NCBI GenBank assembly: GCA_963821025.1
Contig: CAWGCG010000003.1
Span: 310,001 to 374,000 of the forward strand
Direction: 5' to 3'
DNA length: 64,000 nt
Source of the DNA: WHSW01 sp963821025
GTDB taxonomy: Bacteria; Actinomycetota; Thermoleophilia; Solirubrobacterales; 70-9
Shown one piece after another: positions 1 to 9,026 of the stretch; position 1 is the stretch's first letter, and each line of letters starts with the position of its first letter. Position numbers and translations under genes: made by a program. Below the pieces are notes generated by a model that searched no databases, had not been told where the DNA came from, and saw nothing but the letters and a program-made list of their open reading frames with translations.

Positions 1-975
1 GCCGACGAGGTGACCGAGGCGCTGCGCGCCTGCTCACGCGAGGACGCCGAGTTGCAGGCGAAGCTGCGGGTCGCCGGCGAGGGCGTCACCGCCGGCGAGG
101 TCCGGGTCGCACAGCTCGCCGACCGAAGTGCCGAGGCGGTGGGTGAGCTCGAGCGCGTGGCCGCGGTGCTCGGGCGCGAGCTCGCCGCCGCCGAGCGCCT
201 GCTCGGCGAGCCGGAGCGCGATGAGATCGAGCTCAAGCTCGACCGCCTGGCGCGCCGGCGCGAGCAGCTCGGTCCGGTCAATCCGCTCGCCGAGCGCGAG
301 TACGAGGAGGCGCTCGCCCACGTCGAGAGCCTCGAGGCCCAGCGCCACGACCTCGAGACCGCGCTGACCGAGCTAGGGGCGCTGATCGCCGAGACCGACC
401 GCAAGATCAACGCCGCCTTCGAGCAGACCTTCGAAGCGACCCGGAGCAACTTCGAGGAGCTGGTCGAGCACCTGTTCCCGGGCGGACGCGGGCGCCTGCG
501 CCTGATCGACGACTCACGCGGCCCGAAGCCGGTGCTCGGTGGCGCCGCGACCGAGGTGGAGGCCGAGGTCGATGACCAGGAGGCGGAGGACGAGTTCACC
601 ACCCAGGGTGTGGAGATCGAGGTGACCCCGGCTGGCAAGGCGACCCGGCGGCTGTCGTTGCTGTCGGGCGGCGAGAAGGCGTTGGTGGCGCTCGCCTTCG
701 TGTTCGCGGTCTTCCTCGCCAGACCCTCGCCCTTCTACATCCTCGACGAGGTCGAGGCGGCGCTCGACGATGCCAACATCGACCGCTTCTTGCAGCTGGT
801 GCGGCGCTTCTCCGACCGCGCCCAGTTCATCATCGTCACCCATCAGAAGCGGACGATGGACGCCGCCGAGGTCCTCTACGGGGTCTCGATGGGAAAGGGC
901 GGGGTGACCAAGGTCGTCTCGCGGCGCTTCGAGCTCGACCAGCCGGCACTGGCCGAGGCCTCAGAAGCCGCCTGA
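1..975 (+). CDS. smc: Chromosome segregation ATPase SMC, C-terminal part (5' end outside window)
   Basis: This is the last 324 residues of an SMC protein, the DNA-entrapping ATPase of the bacterial condensin complex, which works with ScpA and ScpB on the nucleoid. The reading frame is already open at base 1, so the N-terminal Walker A head, hinge and most of the coiled coil lie upstream. The first ~140 residues are charged coiled coil rich in Glu, Arg and Leu. The C-terminal head follows, with the ABC signature LSGGEKALVALAF (from ~661) and the Walker B/D-loop segment FYILDEVEAALDD (from ~733). An acidic insert sits just before the signature. It ends 18 bases before ftsY, the usual smc-ftsY neighbour pair in actinobacteria. 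Confidence 0.96.
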   Translation, partial: ADEVTEALRACSREDAELQAKLRVAGEGVTAGEVRVAQLADRSAEAVGELERVAAVLGRELAAAERLLGEPERDEIELKLDRLARRREQLGPVNPLAEREYEEALAHVESLEAQRHDLETALTELGALIAETDRKINAAFEQTFEATRSNFEELVEHLFPGGRGRLRLIDDSRGPKPVLGGAATEVEAEVDDQEAEDEFTTQGVEIEVTPAGKATRRLSLLSGGEKALVALAFVFAVFLARPSPFYILDEVEAALDDANIDRFLQLVRRFSDRAQFIIVTHQKRTMDAAEVLYGVSMGKGGVTKVVSRRFELDQPALAEASEAA

Positions 976-992
976 GTACGCTCCCGCCCCTG

Positions 993-1991
993 ATGGAGTG
1001 GGAGGCACTCATACGACTTCCCGACGGCTCCTCCGCTTCGCGTCCGGGGCCGTCGGGCTCGGAGGAGGGCGGGCCCGGTTCGAGCGGACGCTTGGCACGG
1101 CTGCGCGAGCGCCTCTCGAAGAGCCGCCGGGCGCTGCGGGCTGAGCTCTCGGCCAGCCTCTTCGACCGCCTCGATGCCGAGACCTGGGAGCGGCTCGAGG
1201 AGGCACTGATCGGGGCCGACCTCGGCGCCCGGGCGACCGCCGAGGTCGTCGGGCGCCTTGAGACCGAGGTCGAGTCGGGCGAGGTGGCGGGGCCCGAGGC
1301 GATCGAGGGGCGATTGGTCGAGCTTCTGGCCGAGCTCGCCGGCGATCGTCCCCCGCGGCTCGAGCTCGCCGAAGCGCCGGCGATGATCATGGTCGTCGGC
1401 GTCAACGGCACCGGCAAGACGACCACTATCGGCAAGCTCGCCGCGGTGCTCGGAGAGCGCTTCGGGCTGCGGGTGATCATCGCCGCCGCCGACACCTACC
1501 GCGCGGCAGCGATCGAGCAGCTCGAGACCTGGGCCGAGCGGGCAGGCAGCGAGTTGGTCCGCGGCAATCCCGGCGGCGATCCCGGCGCGGTCGTCTTCGA
1601 CGCGCTCGCCGCCGCCGAGGCACGTGCAGCCGACGTCGTCATCGTCGACACGGCGGGACGGCTGCACACCCATGGGGGACTGATGGAGGAGCTGGCCAAG
1701 GTCAACCGGGTTGCCGTCAATCGGCTCGGCCGGAGTCCCGACGAGACCCTGATCGTCATCGACGCGACCACGGGACAAAACGGCTTGCGCCAGGCGGGCG
1801 CCTTCGCCGAGACGGTCGACCTCTCGGGGATCGTGTTGACCAAGCTCGATGGGACCGCCAAGGGCGGGATCGCGCTGGCGATCGCGGGCGAGCTCGAGCT
1901 CCCGGTGAAGCTGATCGGCGTCGGCGAGGGGATCGACGACCTGCGCCCATTCGATGCGCGCGAGTTCGCCGGGGCCCTGATCGGGGACTGA
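993..1991 (+). CDS. ftsY: Signal recognition particle receptor FtsY
   Basis: FtsY is the membrane-associated SRP receptor GTPase that docks ribosome-SRP complexes at the Sec translocon. It has 332 residues. A short variable N-terminus leads into the helical N domain and then the G domain, with the P-loop GVNGTGKTTT (about residues 136-145), DTYRAAA (about 166), DTAGR (about 219) and TKLDGTAKGG (about 283). These are the SRP-type GTPase motifs. The highly acidic A domain of E. coli FtsY is absent, as is usual in Gram-positive forms. The gene lies between smc and a CYTH-CHAD gene, with its partner ffh two genes on, so both SRP GTPases are probably co-expressed. The start is the first ATG after smc. 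Confidence 0.97.
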   Translation: MEWEALIRLPDGSSASRPGPSGSEEGGPGSSGRLARLRERLSKSRRALRAELSASLFDRLDAETWERLEEALIGADLGARATAEVVGRLETEVESGEVAGPEAIEGRLVELLAELAGDRPPRLELAEAPAMIMVVGVNGTGKTTTIGKLAAVLGERFGLRVIIAAADTYRAAAIEQLETWAERAGSELVRGNPGGDPGAVVFDALAAAEARAADVVIVDTAGRLHTHGGLMEELAKVNRVAVNRLGRSPDETLIVIDATTGQNGLRQAGAFAETVDLSGIVLTKLDGTAKGGIALAIAGELELPVKLIGVGEGIDDLRPFDAREFAGALIGD

Positions 1992-1998
1992 GCCAGAG

Positions 1999-3357
1999 AT
2001 GGAGATCGAGAGAAAGTTCCTGGTCGACCGGCTCCCGGAGCTCTCCGGGGCCGACTCGGTGCCGATCGAGCAGGGCTACCTGGCGCTGCCCGACGGCCAG
2101 GGTGGCGCCGAGGTACGGCTGCGGCGCCGCGGCGGCCAGCGGCTGCTGACGATCAAGGGGGGCAGCGGCGAGGTCCGCAGCGAGCAAGAGCTCGAGCTGG
2201 AGCCGGGCCGCTTCGAGGCCCTGTGGCCGCTGACCGAGGGCCGGCGGCTCGCCAAGACGCGCTACATGCTGCGCCACGGCGAGCTCACGATCGAGCTCGA
2301 CCGCTACCGCGGCGGGCTCGCGGGCCTCCTCGTCGCCGAGGTCGAGTTCGCGGATCGCGAGTCGGCGGGACTGTTCTCGCCGCCGCCGTGGTTCGGAGTC
2401 GAGGTGACCGGGACAGAGGAGTATTCGAACCAGTATCTGGCGAGCCGCGGCAGGTCCGAGATCGAGACGACGTACAGGCTGAAACGCAAGGAGGATTCGG
2501 GCGACGGCGTGCGCCGCGTCGCCCACGGGCGGATCGCGAAGGCGGTGGGGCGGCTGCGAGACGAGGACGCGGATCCCGCCGAAGCCGTTCACGGCGCGCG
2601 GAAGGACCTGAAGAAGCTGCGCTCGAGCCTGCGCCTGGTGCGCCAGGCGCTCGGGCGCAAGCGCTACCGGCGCGAGAACGGCCGCTTTCGTGACGCCGCC
2701 AGGGTGCTCTCGGACGCCCGCGACGCCCAGGTCCGCGCCAGCACCGTCGACGCGCTCGCCGAGTCCTACGCCGACGAGCCGCCGCCGGGAGGCTGGTCGG
2801 CGCTCAAGGCGCAGCTCGCGCACGGTCACGAGCAGCGCGACGGCGACCTCGGTGCTCTGCGCGAGCGCGCCGCCGCGGCGGTCGCCGCCGGCGACGGCGA
2901 GGTCGACGACTGGCCGCTCGACGGCGACGGCTTCGAGTTGCTCGAGCCGGGGCTGCGCCGTGCCTACAAGCGCGGGCGCCGGGCGCTGGCGCGCGCCCGG
3001 GCCGAGCCCACGGACGAGCCGCTGCACGAATTTCGCAAGCGTTCCAAGGACCTGTGGTATCACCTGCGGCTGCTGCGAAACGGGTGGAAGCAGGTGCTCG
3101 AGGCGACCGCCGACGAGGCCCATGAGCTCTCCGACCGGCTCGGCGACGATCACGATCTGGCGCTGCTCGCCGCCGACCTCGAGCGCGGCGAGGAGCCGAT
3201 CACCATCGATCAGCGCGCGCACCTGCAGCGGCTGATCGCTCGCCGGCGCGCGCAGCTGCAGGCCGAGGCCTTCGCCTACGGCGAGCGGCTTTACGCGGAG
3301 AAGCCGAAACGGTTCGCGAAGCGGATCGAGCGCTACTGGCGCGCGAGTGCCCCCTAG
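1999..3357 (+). CDS. CYTH and CHAD domain protein (phosphate-polymer binding)
   Basis: A 452-residue fusion. The CYTH domain (about 1-160) opens with the diagnostic EIERKFLV (residues 2-9) and alternating Arg/Lys/Glu strands that line the triphosphate tunnel. The CHAD domain (about 165-450) is helical and very rich in Arg and His, for example VHGARKDLKKLRSSLRLV and LHEFRKRSKDLWYHLRLL. CYTH enzymes hydrolyse or bind triphosphates such as tripolyphosphate, and CHAD domains bind inorganic polyphosphate. The fusion is therefore likely a polyphosphate- or triphosphate-handling protein; the substrate cannot be read from sequence. It starts 8 bases after ftsY and ends 31 bases before ffh, an odd insertion into the SRP operon. 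Confidence 0.9.
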   Translation: MEIERKFLVDRLPELSGADSVPIEQGYLALPDGQGGAEVRLRRRGGQRLLTIKGGSGEVRSEQELELEPGRFEALWPLTEGRRLAKTRYMLRHGELTIELDRYRGGLAGLLVAEVEFADRESAGLFSPPPWFGVEVTGTEEYSNQYLASRGRSEIETTYRLKRKEDSGDGVRRVAHGRIAKAVGRLRDEDADPAEAVHGARKDLKKLRSSLRLVRQALGRKRYRRENGRFRDAARVLSDARDAQVRASTVDALAESYADEPPPGGWSALKAQLAHGHEQRDGDLGALRERAAAAVAAGDGEVDDWPLDGDGFELLEPGLRRAYKRGRRALARARAEPTDEPLHEFRKRSKDLWYHLRLLRNGWKQVLEATADEAHELSDRLGDDHDLALLAADLERGEEPITIDQRAHLQRLIARRRAQLQAEAFAYGERLYAEKPKRFAKRIERYWRASAP

Positions 3358-3387
3358 CGCCGCGAGCTTCTCATCTAGGCTAGGCGG

Positions 3388-4725
<1,338 letters not shown>

Positions 4726-4758
4726 GCCGACCTCGGCCCGCTAACCTCTCCCGCCGCG

Positions 4759-5010
4759 ATGGTCCGAATTCGTTTGAGAAGGGTGGGTTCGCGCAAGAAC
4801 CCGGTTTGGCGCGTGGTCGTCGCCGACCGCCGTTCGCCCCGTGATGGGCGCACGATCGAGACGATTGGTCACTACAACCCTCAGACCGATCCGTCGGTGA
4901 TCGTGATCGACACCGAGCGCGCCCGCCACTGGCTCGATCACGGCGCCCAGCCGACCCGCACTGTCGCCGGCCTGCTGCGCACCAAGGGCATCGAGACCGC
5001 GGGCACCTAG
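4759..5010 (+). CDS. rpsP: 30S ribosomal protein S16
   Basis: An 83-residue small-subunit protein that helps assemble the 5' domain of 16S rRNA. The N-terminal VRIRLRRVGSRKNPVWRVVV, the following ADRRSPRDGRTIE and the GHYNP motif are typical of S16. The length is normal. ATG start at 4759. The KH-domain gene follows after 8 bases, so the two are almost certainly co-transcribed with ffh. Confidence 0.98.
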   Translation: MVRIRLRRVGSRKNPVWRVVVADRRSPRDGRTIETIGHYNPQTDPSVIVIDTERARHWLDHGAQPTRTVAGLLRTKGIETAGT

Positions 5011-5018
5011 CTCAGCCG

Positions 5019-5255
5019 ATGCGCGAGCTGGTCGAGTACCTGGTCCGGGCGCTCGTCTCCGACCCCGGCGCCGTCCGCGTCGACGAGGTCGAGGAGGACG
5101 ATGGGGTGGTGTTCGAGGTTCACGTCGCCCCCGACGACCTCGGCCGGGTGATCGGGCGCGAGGGCCGGGTCGCGAATGCGATCCGCACCGTCACCAAGGC
5201 CGCGGCGACCGCGACCGAGGGCGGCCGGGTGATGGTCGAAATCGTCGAGGACTGA
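5019..5255 (+). CDS. khpA: KH-domain RNA-binding protein (KhpA/YlqC family)
   Basis: A 78-residue single KH-domain protein. The GXXG loop is visible in GRVIGREGRVANAIRTV. Family members bind RNA, often as a heterodimer with KhpB/Jag, and sit between rpsP and rimM-trmD in many Gram-positive genomes. Here trmD follows directly and rimM is absent. The rpsP neighbourhood and the size make the family assignment secure; the RNA targets are unknown. Confidence 0.93.
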   Translation: MRELVEYLVRALVSDPGAVRVDEVEEDDGVVFEVHVAPDDLGRVIGREGRVANAIRTVTKAAATATEGGRVMVEIVED

Positions 5256-5375
5256 AAACAACCAGGCCCGCCGGTTGCTCTGCTCTCGCTCGAACAACTG
5301 GCCCTCGGCTACGCCTCGGGCATTTTCTTGTGCTTCCGCGTCCGCACCGGCGGGGTCCACGACGGGCTGGGCGCG
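5256..5375 (+). other. khpA-trmD gap where rimM is expected
   Basis: These 120 bases hold no rimM. The frame leading into trmD stays open but has no convincing start. A weak hairpin is possible (CCGGTTG near 5271 pairing with CAACTGG near 5295, with one G-U pair). I see no remnant of RimM coding. Confidence 0.5.
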
Positions 5376-6035
5376 ATGCGCATAGATGTCTTCACGTTGT
5401 TTCCCGAGTGGTTCGAGTGGTTCGCGGGCCAGCGGCATGTGCGAAACGCGGTCGGGGGCGGCTCGGAGCTGCGGCTGTTTCAGTACCGCGACTCGACCCC
5501 GCTGACCGGAGGCCAGGTCGACGACGCCCCCTACGGTGGCGGCGCCGGAATGGTGATGCGCGTCGACGTCGTCGATGCGGCGCTGCGCGCGGCCTACGGC
5601 GCCGAGGCGCGGCCGAGCGCGCGGGTCGTGCTGCTGGCGCCGTCGGGGCGGCGACTCGACGACGCGCTGGCGACCGAGCTCGCCGCCGAGCCCCACCTCG
5701 CGCTGCTCTGCGGGCGCTATGAGGGCGTCGACGAGCGGGTTCGCGACCACCTCGCCGACGACACGGTGTCGATCGGGCCGTACGTGCTCTCCGGGGGCGA
5801 GCTTGCCGCGATGGTCGTCGCCGACACCGTGATCCGCAAGCTCCCGGGGGCGCTCGGGCACGCCGAGAGCACGATCGAAGAGTCTTTTTCGCCGGCGCTC
5901 GGCGGTGCTCCCGAGTACCCGCACTACACCCGGCCGCCCAGCTACCGCGGCTGGGACGTGCCCGAGGTGCTGCTCTCGGGCGATCACGCGCGGGTGCGCG
6001 AATGGCGTCTCGAGCGCAGCAGCGAGCGCGCCTGA
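5376..6035 (+). CDS. trmD: tRNA (guanine-N1)-methyltransferase TrmD
   Basis: TrmD makes m1G37 next to the anticodon using SAM and prevents frameshifting. The protein has 219 residues from the ATG at 5376, where the conserved N-terminus MRIDVFTLFPEWF begins; a TTG at 5328 is open but adds non-conserved residues. The SPOUT-family knot motifs LLCGRYEGVDERV and SIGPYVLSGGELAAMVVADT are intact, as is GGGAGMVMR. The protein is slightly shorter at its C-terminus than proteobacterial TrmD. It is separated from the KH gene by 120 bases and from rplS by a terminator-like hairpin. Confidence 0.96.
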   Translation: MRIDVFTLFPEWFEWFAGQRHVRNAVGGGSELRLFQYRDSTPLTGGQVDDAPYGGGAGMVMRVDVVDAALRAAYGAEARPSARVVLLAPSGRRLDDALATELAAEPHLALLCGRYEGVDERVRDHLADDTVSIGPYVLSGGELAAMVVADTVIRKLPGALGHAESTIEESFSPALGGAPEYPHYTRPPSYRGWDVPEVLLSGDHARVREWRLERSSERA

Positions 6036-6093
6036 GCGCCGCCGATCCCGCGCCGAGCACCTCGGCGCGGGAGTTGTCTACTATCTGACGCCC

Positions 6094-6120
6094 GCGCGGG
6101 ACCCGAGTCCCGCGCTTTTT
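6094..6120 (+). terminator. Intrinsic terminator or leader hairpin upstream of rplS
   Basis: A perfect 9-base-pair stem, GCGCGGGAC (6094-6102) with GTCCCGCGC (6107-6115), a 4-base loop CCGA, and five T residues (6116-6120). This is the strongest intrinsic-terminator shape seen in the window. It lies 58 bases after the trmD stop and 44 bases before the rplS start. It may end the ffh-trmD transcript. A TTGTCTACTATCT sequence at 6074-6086, just before the stem, could be part of a promoter, in which case the hairpin would be in the rplS leader. Confidence 0.75.
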
Positions 6121-6164
6121 CCGGCCCTTTCCGGGGGCCCGGCCCCCGCGGAGTCGACGCCACC

Positions 6165-6710
6165 ATGAGCACGATCATCGAGAGCATCGAGCAGCGCCAG
6201 CTGAAGAAGGTGCCGCGGTTTGAGCCCGGCGATCGCGTCCGCGTGCACTTTCAGGTGATCGAGGGCACCCGCCGGCGCACCCAGGTCTTCGAGGGGATCG
6301 TAATCGCGCGGCGCGGCAGTGGCTCTCGCGAAACCTTCACCGTGCGCAAGCAGTCGTTCGGGGTCGGCGTCGAGCGGACCTTCCCCGTGCACTCGCCGAA
6401 GATCGAGCAGCTCGAGGTGGTCGCCCGCGGCGACGTCCGCCGCGCGAAGCTCTATTACCTGCGCGGTCGCGTCGGCAAGCGGGCCCGGGTCGCTGAGCGC
6501 CGCTGGGGGATCGAGGACGACCTGGTGCTCGCCCCCGAGCCCGAACCCGCTCCGATCGACTCCGAGGGGACAGCCCAGGAGGAGGCCGAGCCAGTGGAGC
6601 CGGCGGCCGAGGCCGCCGAGCCCTCCGAGGAATCCGTGGTCGGCGAGGAGGACGCCGGCGAACCCGAGGCCGCCGCCGAGGGCGAGGATTCCGAGGAAGA
6701 CAAGGCCTGA
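6165..6710 (+). CDS. rplS: 50S ribosomal protein L19 with long acidic C-terminal tail
   Basis: L19 sits at the 30S-50S interface. Residues 1-120 are canonical, including FEPGDRVRVHFQVIEG, QVFEGIVIARRG, VERTFPVHSPKIE and LYYLRGRVGKRARV. Typical L19 is about 115 residues; this protein has 181. The extra ~60 residues are almost only Glu, Ala, Pro and Asp and look disordered. The same coding style continues without a frameshift, so the tail is probably real. The stop codon overlaps the proposed CTG start of lepB. Confidence 0.95.
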   Translation: MSTIIESIEQRQLKKVPRFEPGDRVRVHFQVIEGTRRRTQVFEGIVIARRGSGSRETFTVRKQSFGVGVERTFPVHSPKIEQLEVVARGDVRRAKLYYLRGRVGKRARVAERRWGIEDDLVLAPEPEPAPIDSEGTAQEEAEPVEPAAEAAEPSEESVVGEEDAGEPEAAAEGEDSEEDKA

Positions 6711-7330
6711 TCCCAAAGCCGACAACCGGGCGCGGGGCTCTGTTCGAGCTCGTTCTGATCGTCGCGCTCGCGATCGGCTTGGCGCTTGGGATTCAGGCGT
6801 TCGTGGTCAAGCCCTACCAGATCCCGTCACCTTCGATGGAACCCACCCTCGACGTCGGCCAGCGGGTCCTGGTCAACCGCTTCACCTACCGCCTCGGCGC
6901 CGATCCCGAGCCCGGCGACGTCGTCGTCTTCCATCCGCCGGTCGGCGCCGAGCGTGGCAACCAGTGCGGGGTCGAGCGGCCCGAGCGCCGGCCCGGACAG
7001 CCGTGCCCGCTGCCGACCTCCGAGATGGCCGACACCAACTTCATCAAGCGCGTCGTCGCCGGGCCCGGCGACCGGATCAAGGTGGAGAACGGAATCCCGA
7101 TCGTCAACGGCGAACCATTCGAGGGCGACTGGGAGATCAAGCCTTGCCAGGGGCTCGGAGGATGTGATTTCAACACCGAGATCACAATCCCCGAGGACCA
7201 CTACTTCATGATGGGCGACAACCGGGGCGCCAGCGACGACAGCCGCTACTGGGGTCCGGTCCCGCGCGATTGGATCGTCGGCGGCGCCTTCTTCACCTAT
7301 TGGCCGCCGAAGCGCATCGGTCTGCTCTAG
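6707..7330 (+). CDS. lepB: Type I signal peptidase
   Basis: LepB cleaves signal peptides on the outer face of the membrane using a Ser-Lys dyad. The nucleophile is the second Ser of QIPSPSMEPTL; the Lys lies in NFIKRVVAGPGDRI; the C-terminal box is GDNRGASDDSRYWGPVP. The N-terminal anchor LFELVLIVALAIGLALGIQA begins before the first available ATG/GTG/TTG (TTG 6779), which would cut it in half. A CTG at 6707, overlapping the rplS stop as CTGA, gives a complete 207-residue protein and a GAGGAAG ribosome site just upstream. I therefore choose the CTG start, as an inference. The following gene is rnhB. Confidence 0.9.
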   Translation: MIPKPTTGRGALFELVLIVALAIGLALGIQAFVVKPYQIPSPSMEPTLDVGQRVLVNRFTYRLGADPEPGDVVVFHPPVGAERGNQCGVERPERRPGQPCPLPTSEMADTNFIKRVVAGPGDRIKVENGIPIVNGEPFEGDWEIKPCQGLGGCDFNTEITIPEDHYFMMGDNRGASDDSRYWGPVPRDWIVGGAFFTYWPPKRIGLL

Positions 7331-7374
7331 CAGCCGATCCGAGTTCCACCCGGCGACTCGTTCATGATGGCGGC

Positions 7375-8082
7375 ATCGCGGACCCGACGACAGCCGCCGC
7401 GCCCGCCCCGGCGAAGCCGAGCAAGCGCGTCGTCCAGCGCCGCCGCCGGCGGGCGGCGAAGCTGTTCAAGTTCGACCGCGAGCTCGGCTCGCGGTTCGTA
7501 GCCGGCGCCGACGAGGCGGGCCGCGGCTCGCTCGCCGGGCCGCTGGTCGCCGCCGGGGTGCTGATCGACTACGACCGTCTGACGATGCGCGACCGCCGCG
7601 CCCTGGGAACGCTCGACGACTCCAAGCAGCGCTCGCCGGCCGAGCGCGCGCAGCTCTACCCGGTGGTGATGCGGGCGGCGGCGCGGGTGGCGGTCACCGT
7701 CCGCTGCGTGCGCGGGATCGACAGCCGAGGCCTCCACGTCACCAACCTCGCGGCGCTCGCCCGCAGCCTCGAGCGGGTGGCGGTCCCCGGCGCGGTCTGC
7801 CTCACCGACGGTTTCCGAGTCCCGGGCTGCGCGGTCGAGCACCGAGCAGTCATCGACGGCGACGCCCGCAGCGCCGCGATCGCCGCGGCATCGGTGATCG
7901 CCAAGGTCACCCGCGACCGCTACATGCAGCGAATCGCCGGCTCGTACCCCCAGTTCTGCTTCGACGGCAACGTCGGCTACTCGACGCCCGAGCATCGGGC
8001 CGCGATCGTCGAGCACGGCCCCTCCGACCTGCACCGGCGCTCGTTCGCGTCGATCGCCTACTCGCAGCTCCGGCTGGGCTGA
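7375..8082 (+). CDS. rnhB: Ribonuclease HII
   Basis: RNase HII removes ribonucleotides and RNA primers from DNA. The DEDD active site is recognisable: GADEAGRGSLAGPLVAAGV near residue 42 gives the Asp-Glu pair, LDDSKQRSP follows, and DGDARSAAIAAASVIAKVTRD holds a further Asp. The C-terminal GNVGYSTPEHRAAI is typical. The start is unresolved: the frame is open from TTG 7270, inside lepB, and has no ATG, GTG or TTG before the conserved domain. I place it provisionally at an ATC (7375); CTG 7462 is another option. The N-terminal ~30 residues are basic and poorly conserved. Confidence 0.9.
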   Translation: MADPTTAAAPAPAKPSKRVVQRRRRRAAKLFKFDRELGSRFVAGADEAGRGSLAGPLVAAGVLIDYDRLTMRDRRALGTLDDSKQRSPAERAQLYPVVMRAAARVAVTVRCVRGIDSRGLHVTNLAALARSLERVAVPGAVCLTDGFRVPGCAVEHRAVIDGDARSAAIAAASVIAKVTRDRYMQRIAGSYPQFCFDGNVGYSTPEHRAAIVEHGPSDLHRRSFASIAYSQLRLG

Positions 8083-8103
8083 GCCGCCCGGCGGCCCCGC
8101 GGC

Positions 8104-8466
8104 TCAGGCGTCGACGATCACCTCGAAGCCGCCGAAGAACATCCGCGCCGGGTCCATCGGCATGTCCGGCACGTCCATCATCTCCTTCATCCGCGGATCC
8201 GCCATCACCTTGGCATTGGCCTCATCACGCTTGGCCTTCGACTCATACGTGATCCAGGAGAAGATCACGACCTCGTCGTCCTCGAGCTTGACGCTGCGCG
8301 GGAACGAGGTCGACTTGCCGGCGTCGACGTCATCGGCAACGCACTCCTTGTAGGCGGTAGCGCCGAACTCGCGCCACAGCGCACCCGCCCCCTCGGCCAG
8401 CCCGCGATAGGCGTCGACCTTGTCCTTCTTCACCGGAACCACGAACCCGTCCACGTACTCGGCCAT
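8104..8466 (-). CDS. DUF1428 family protein
   Basis: A 120-residue protein opening with MAEYVDGFVVPVKKDKVDAY, the signature start of the DUF1428 (YbaA-like) family, which has a dimeric alpha-beta barrel fold. The middle contains a motif near VVIFSWITYESKAKRDEAN and the end MDPARMFFGGFEVIVDA. The biochemical role of the family is not established. The ATG at 8466 has a clear AAGGAG ribosome site 6-7 bases upstream, so the upstream extension to 8511 is rejected. It is convergent with rnhB and stands alone. Confidence 0.88.
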   Translation of the reverse strand: MAEYVDGFVVPVKKDKVDAYRGLAEGAGALWREFGATAYKECVADDVDAGKSTSFPRSVKLEDDEVVIFSWITYESKAKRDEANAKVMADPRMKEMMDVPDMPMDPARMFFGGFEVIVDA

Positions 8467-8533
8467 CGAAATCTCCTTCGTTGGTTTGCTCTTCAATCGT
8501 AAGACCGGCACCGTCGGGTGAATTCATCGCCCG

Positions 8534-8920
8534 CTAGAGCGCACCCCGCAGGTGCTCGAGCTCGGTGATCCGCCCGGCGGCATCGAGTCGCAGCCCGAGC
8601 ACGTCGAAGCGCAGCTGGCGATGGCGGGGGACTTCGTAGCCGCGCTCGCGCAGCCAGGCGGCGGCGAGGCTGCGCAGCTTCGCCCGCTTGCGCGCGTCGA
8701 CGGCCATCGCCGGGGTCTCCGGGCCGAGGGTGGTCCCGGCACGGCGCGACTTGACCTCGACGAAGACGAGCGTGGCCCCGTCGAGGGCGATCAGGTCGAG
8801 CTCGCCGCGGACGGCGGCAACGCGCACGTTGCGGGCGACGATCCGCCAGCCCTGGCGCTCGAGTCGCGCGGCGACCAGCTGCTCGGCGTGGCGCCCGGTG
8901 CGCTGGCGTGCCGCGGTCAT
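8534..8920 (-). CDS. yraN: YraN/UPF0102 family nuclease-fold protein
   Basis: A 128-residue protein of the UPF0102 family, which has a restriction-endonuclease-like fold. The metal-site pattern is present in RGELDLIALDGATLVFVEVKSR (Glu-x-Asp, then Glu-x-Lys). Family members are small proteins often beside comM and dprA; a Holliday-junction or DNA-repair role has been proposed but is not settled. Here it is divergent from comM with a 106-base gap, so a shared regulatory region is plausible. The ATG at 8920 starts the conserved domain, and the longer upstream frame is a shadow of comM. Confidence 0.9.
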   Translation of the reverse strand: MTAARQRTGRHAEQLVAARLERQGWRIVARNVRVAAVRGELDLIALDGATLVFVEVKSRRAGTTLGPETPAMAVDARKRAKLRSLAAAWLRERGYEVPRHRQLRFDVLGLRLDAAGRITELEHLRGAL

Positions 8921-9026
8921 CGTCGTCGAGCCTAGGTCGCCGCCGCGCGCCGGTTGCGCGCCGATCGAGCCGGATTCGTGACCATCTGCGGCCCACCGGT
9001 ACGCGAGCTCGCCATAGGTTCGAACC

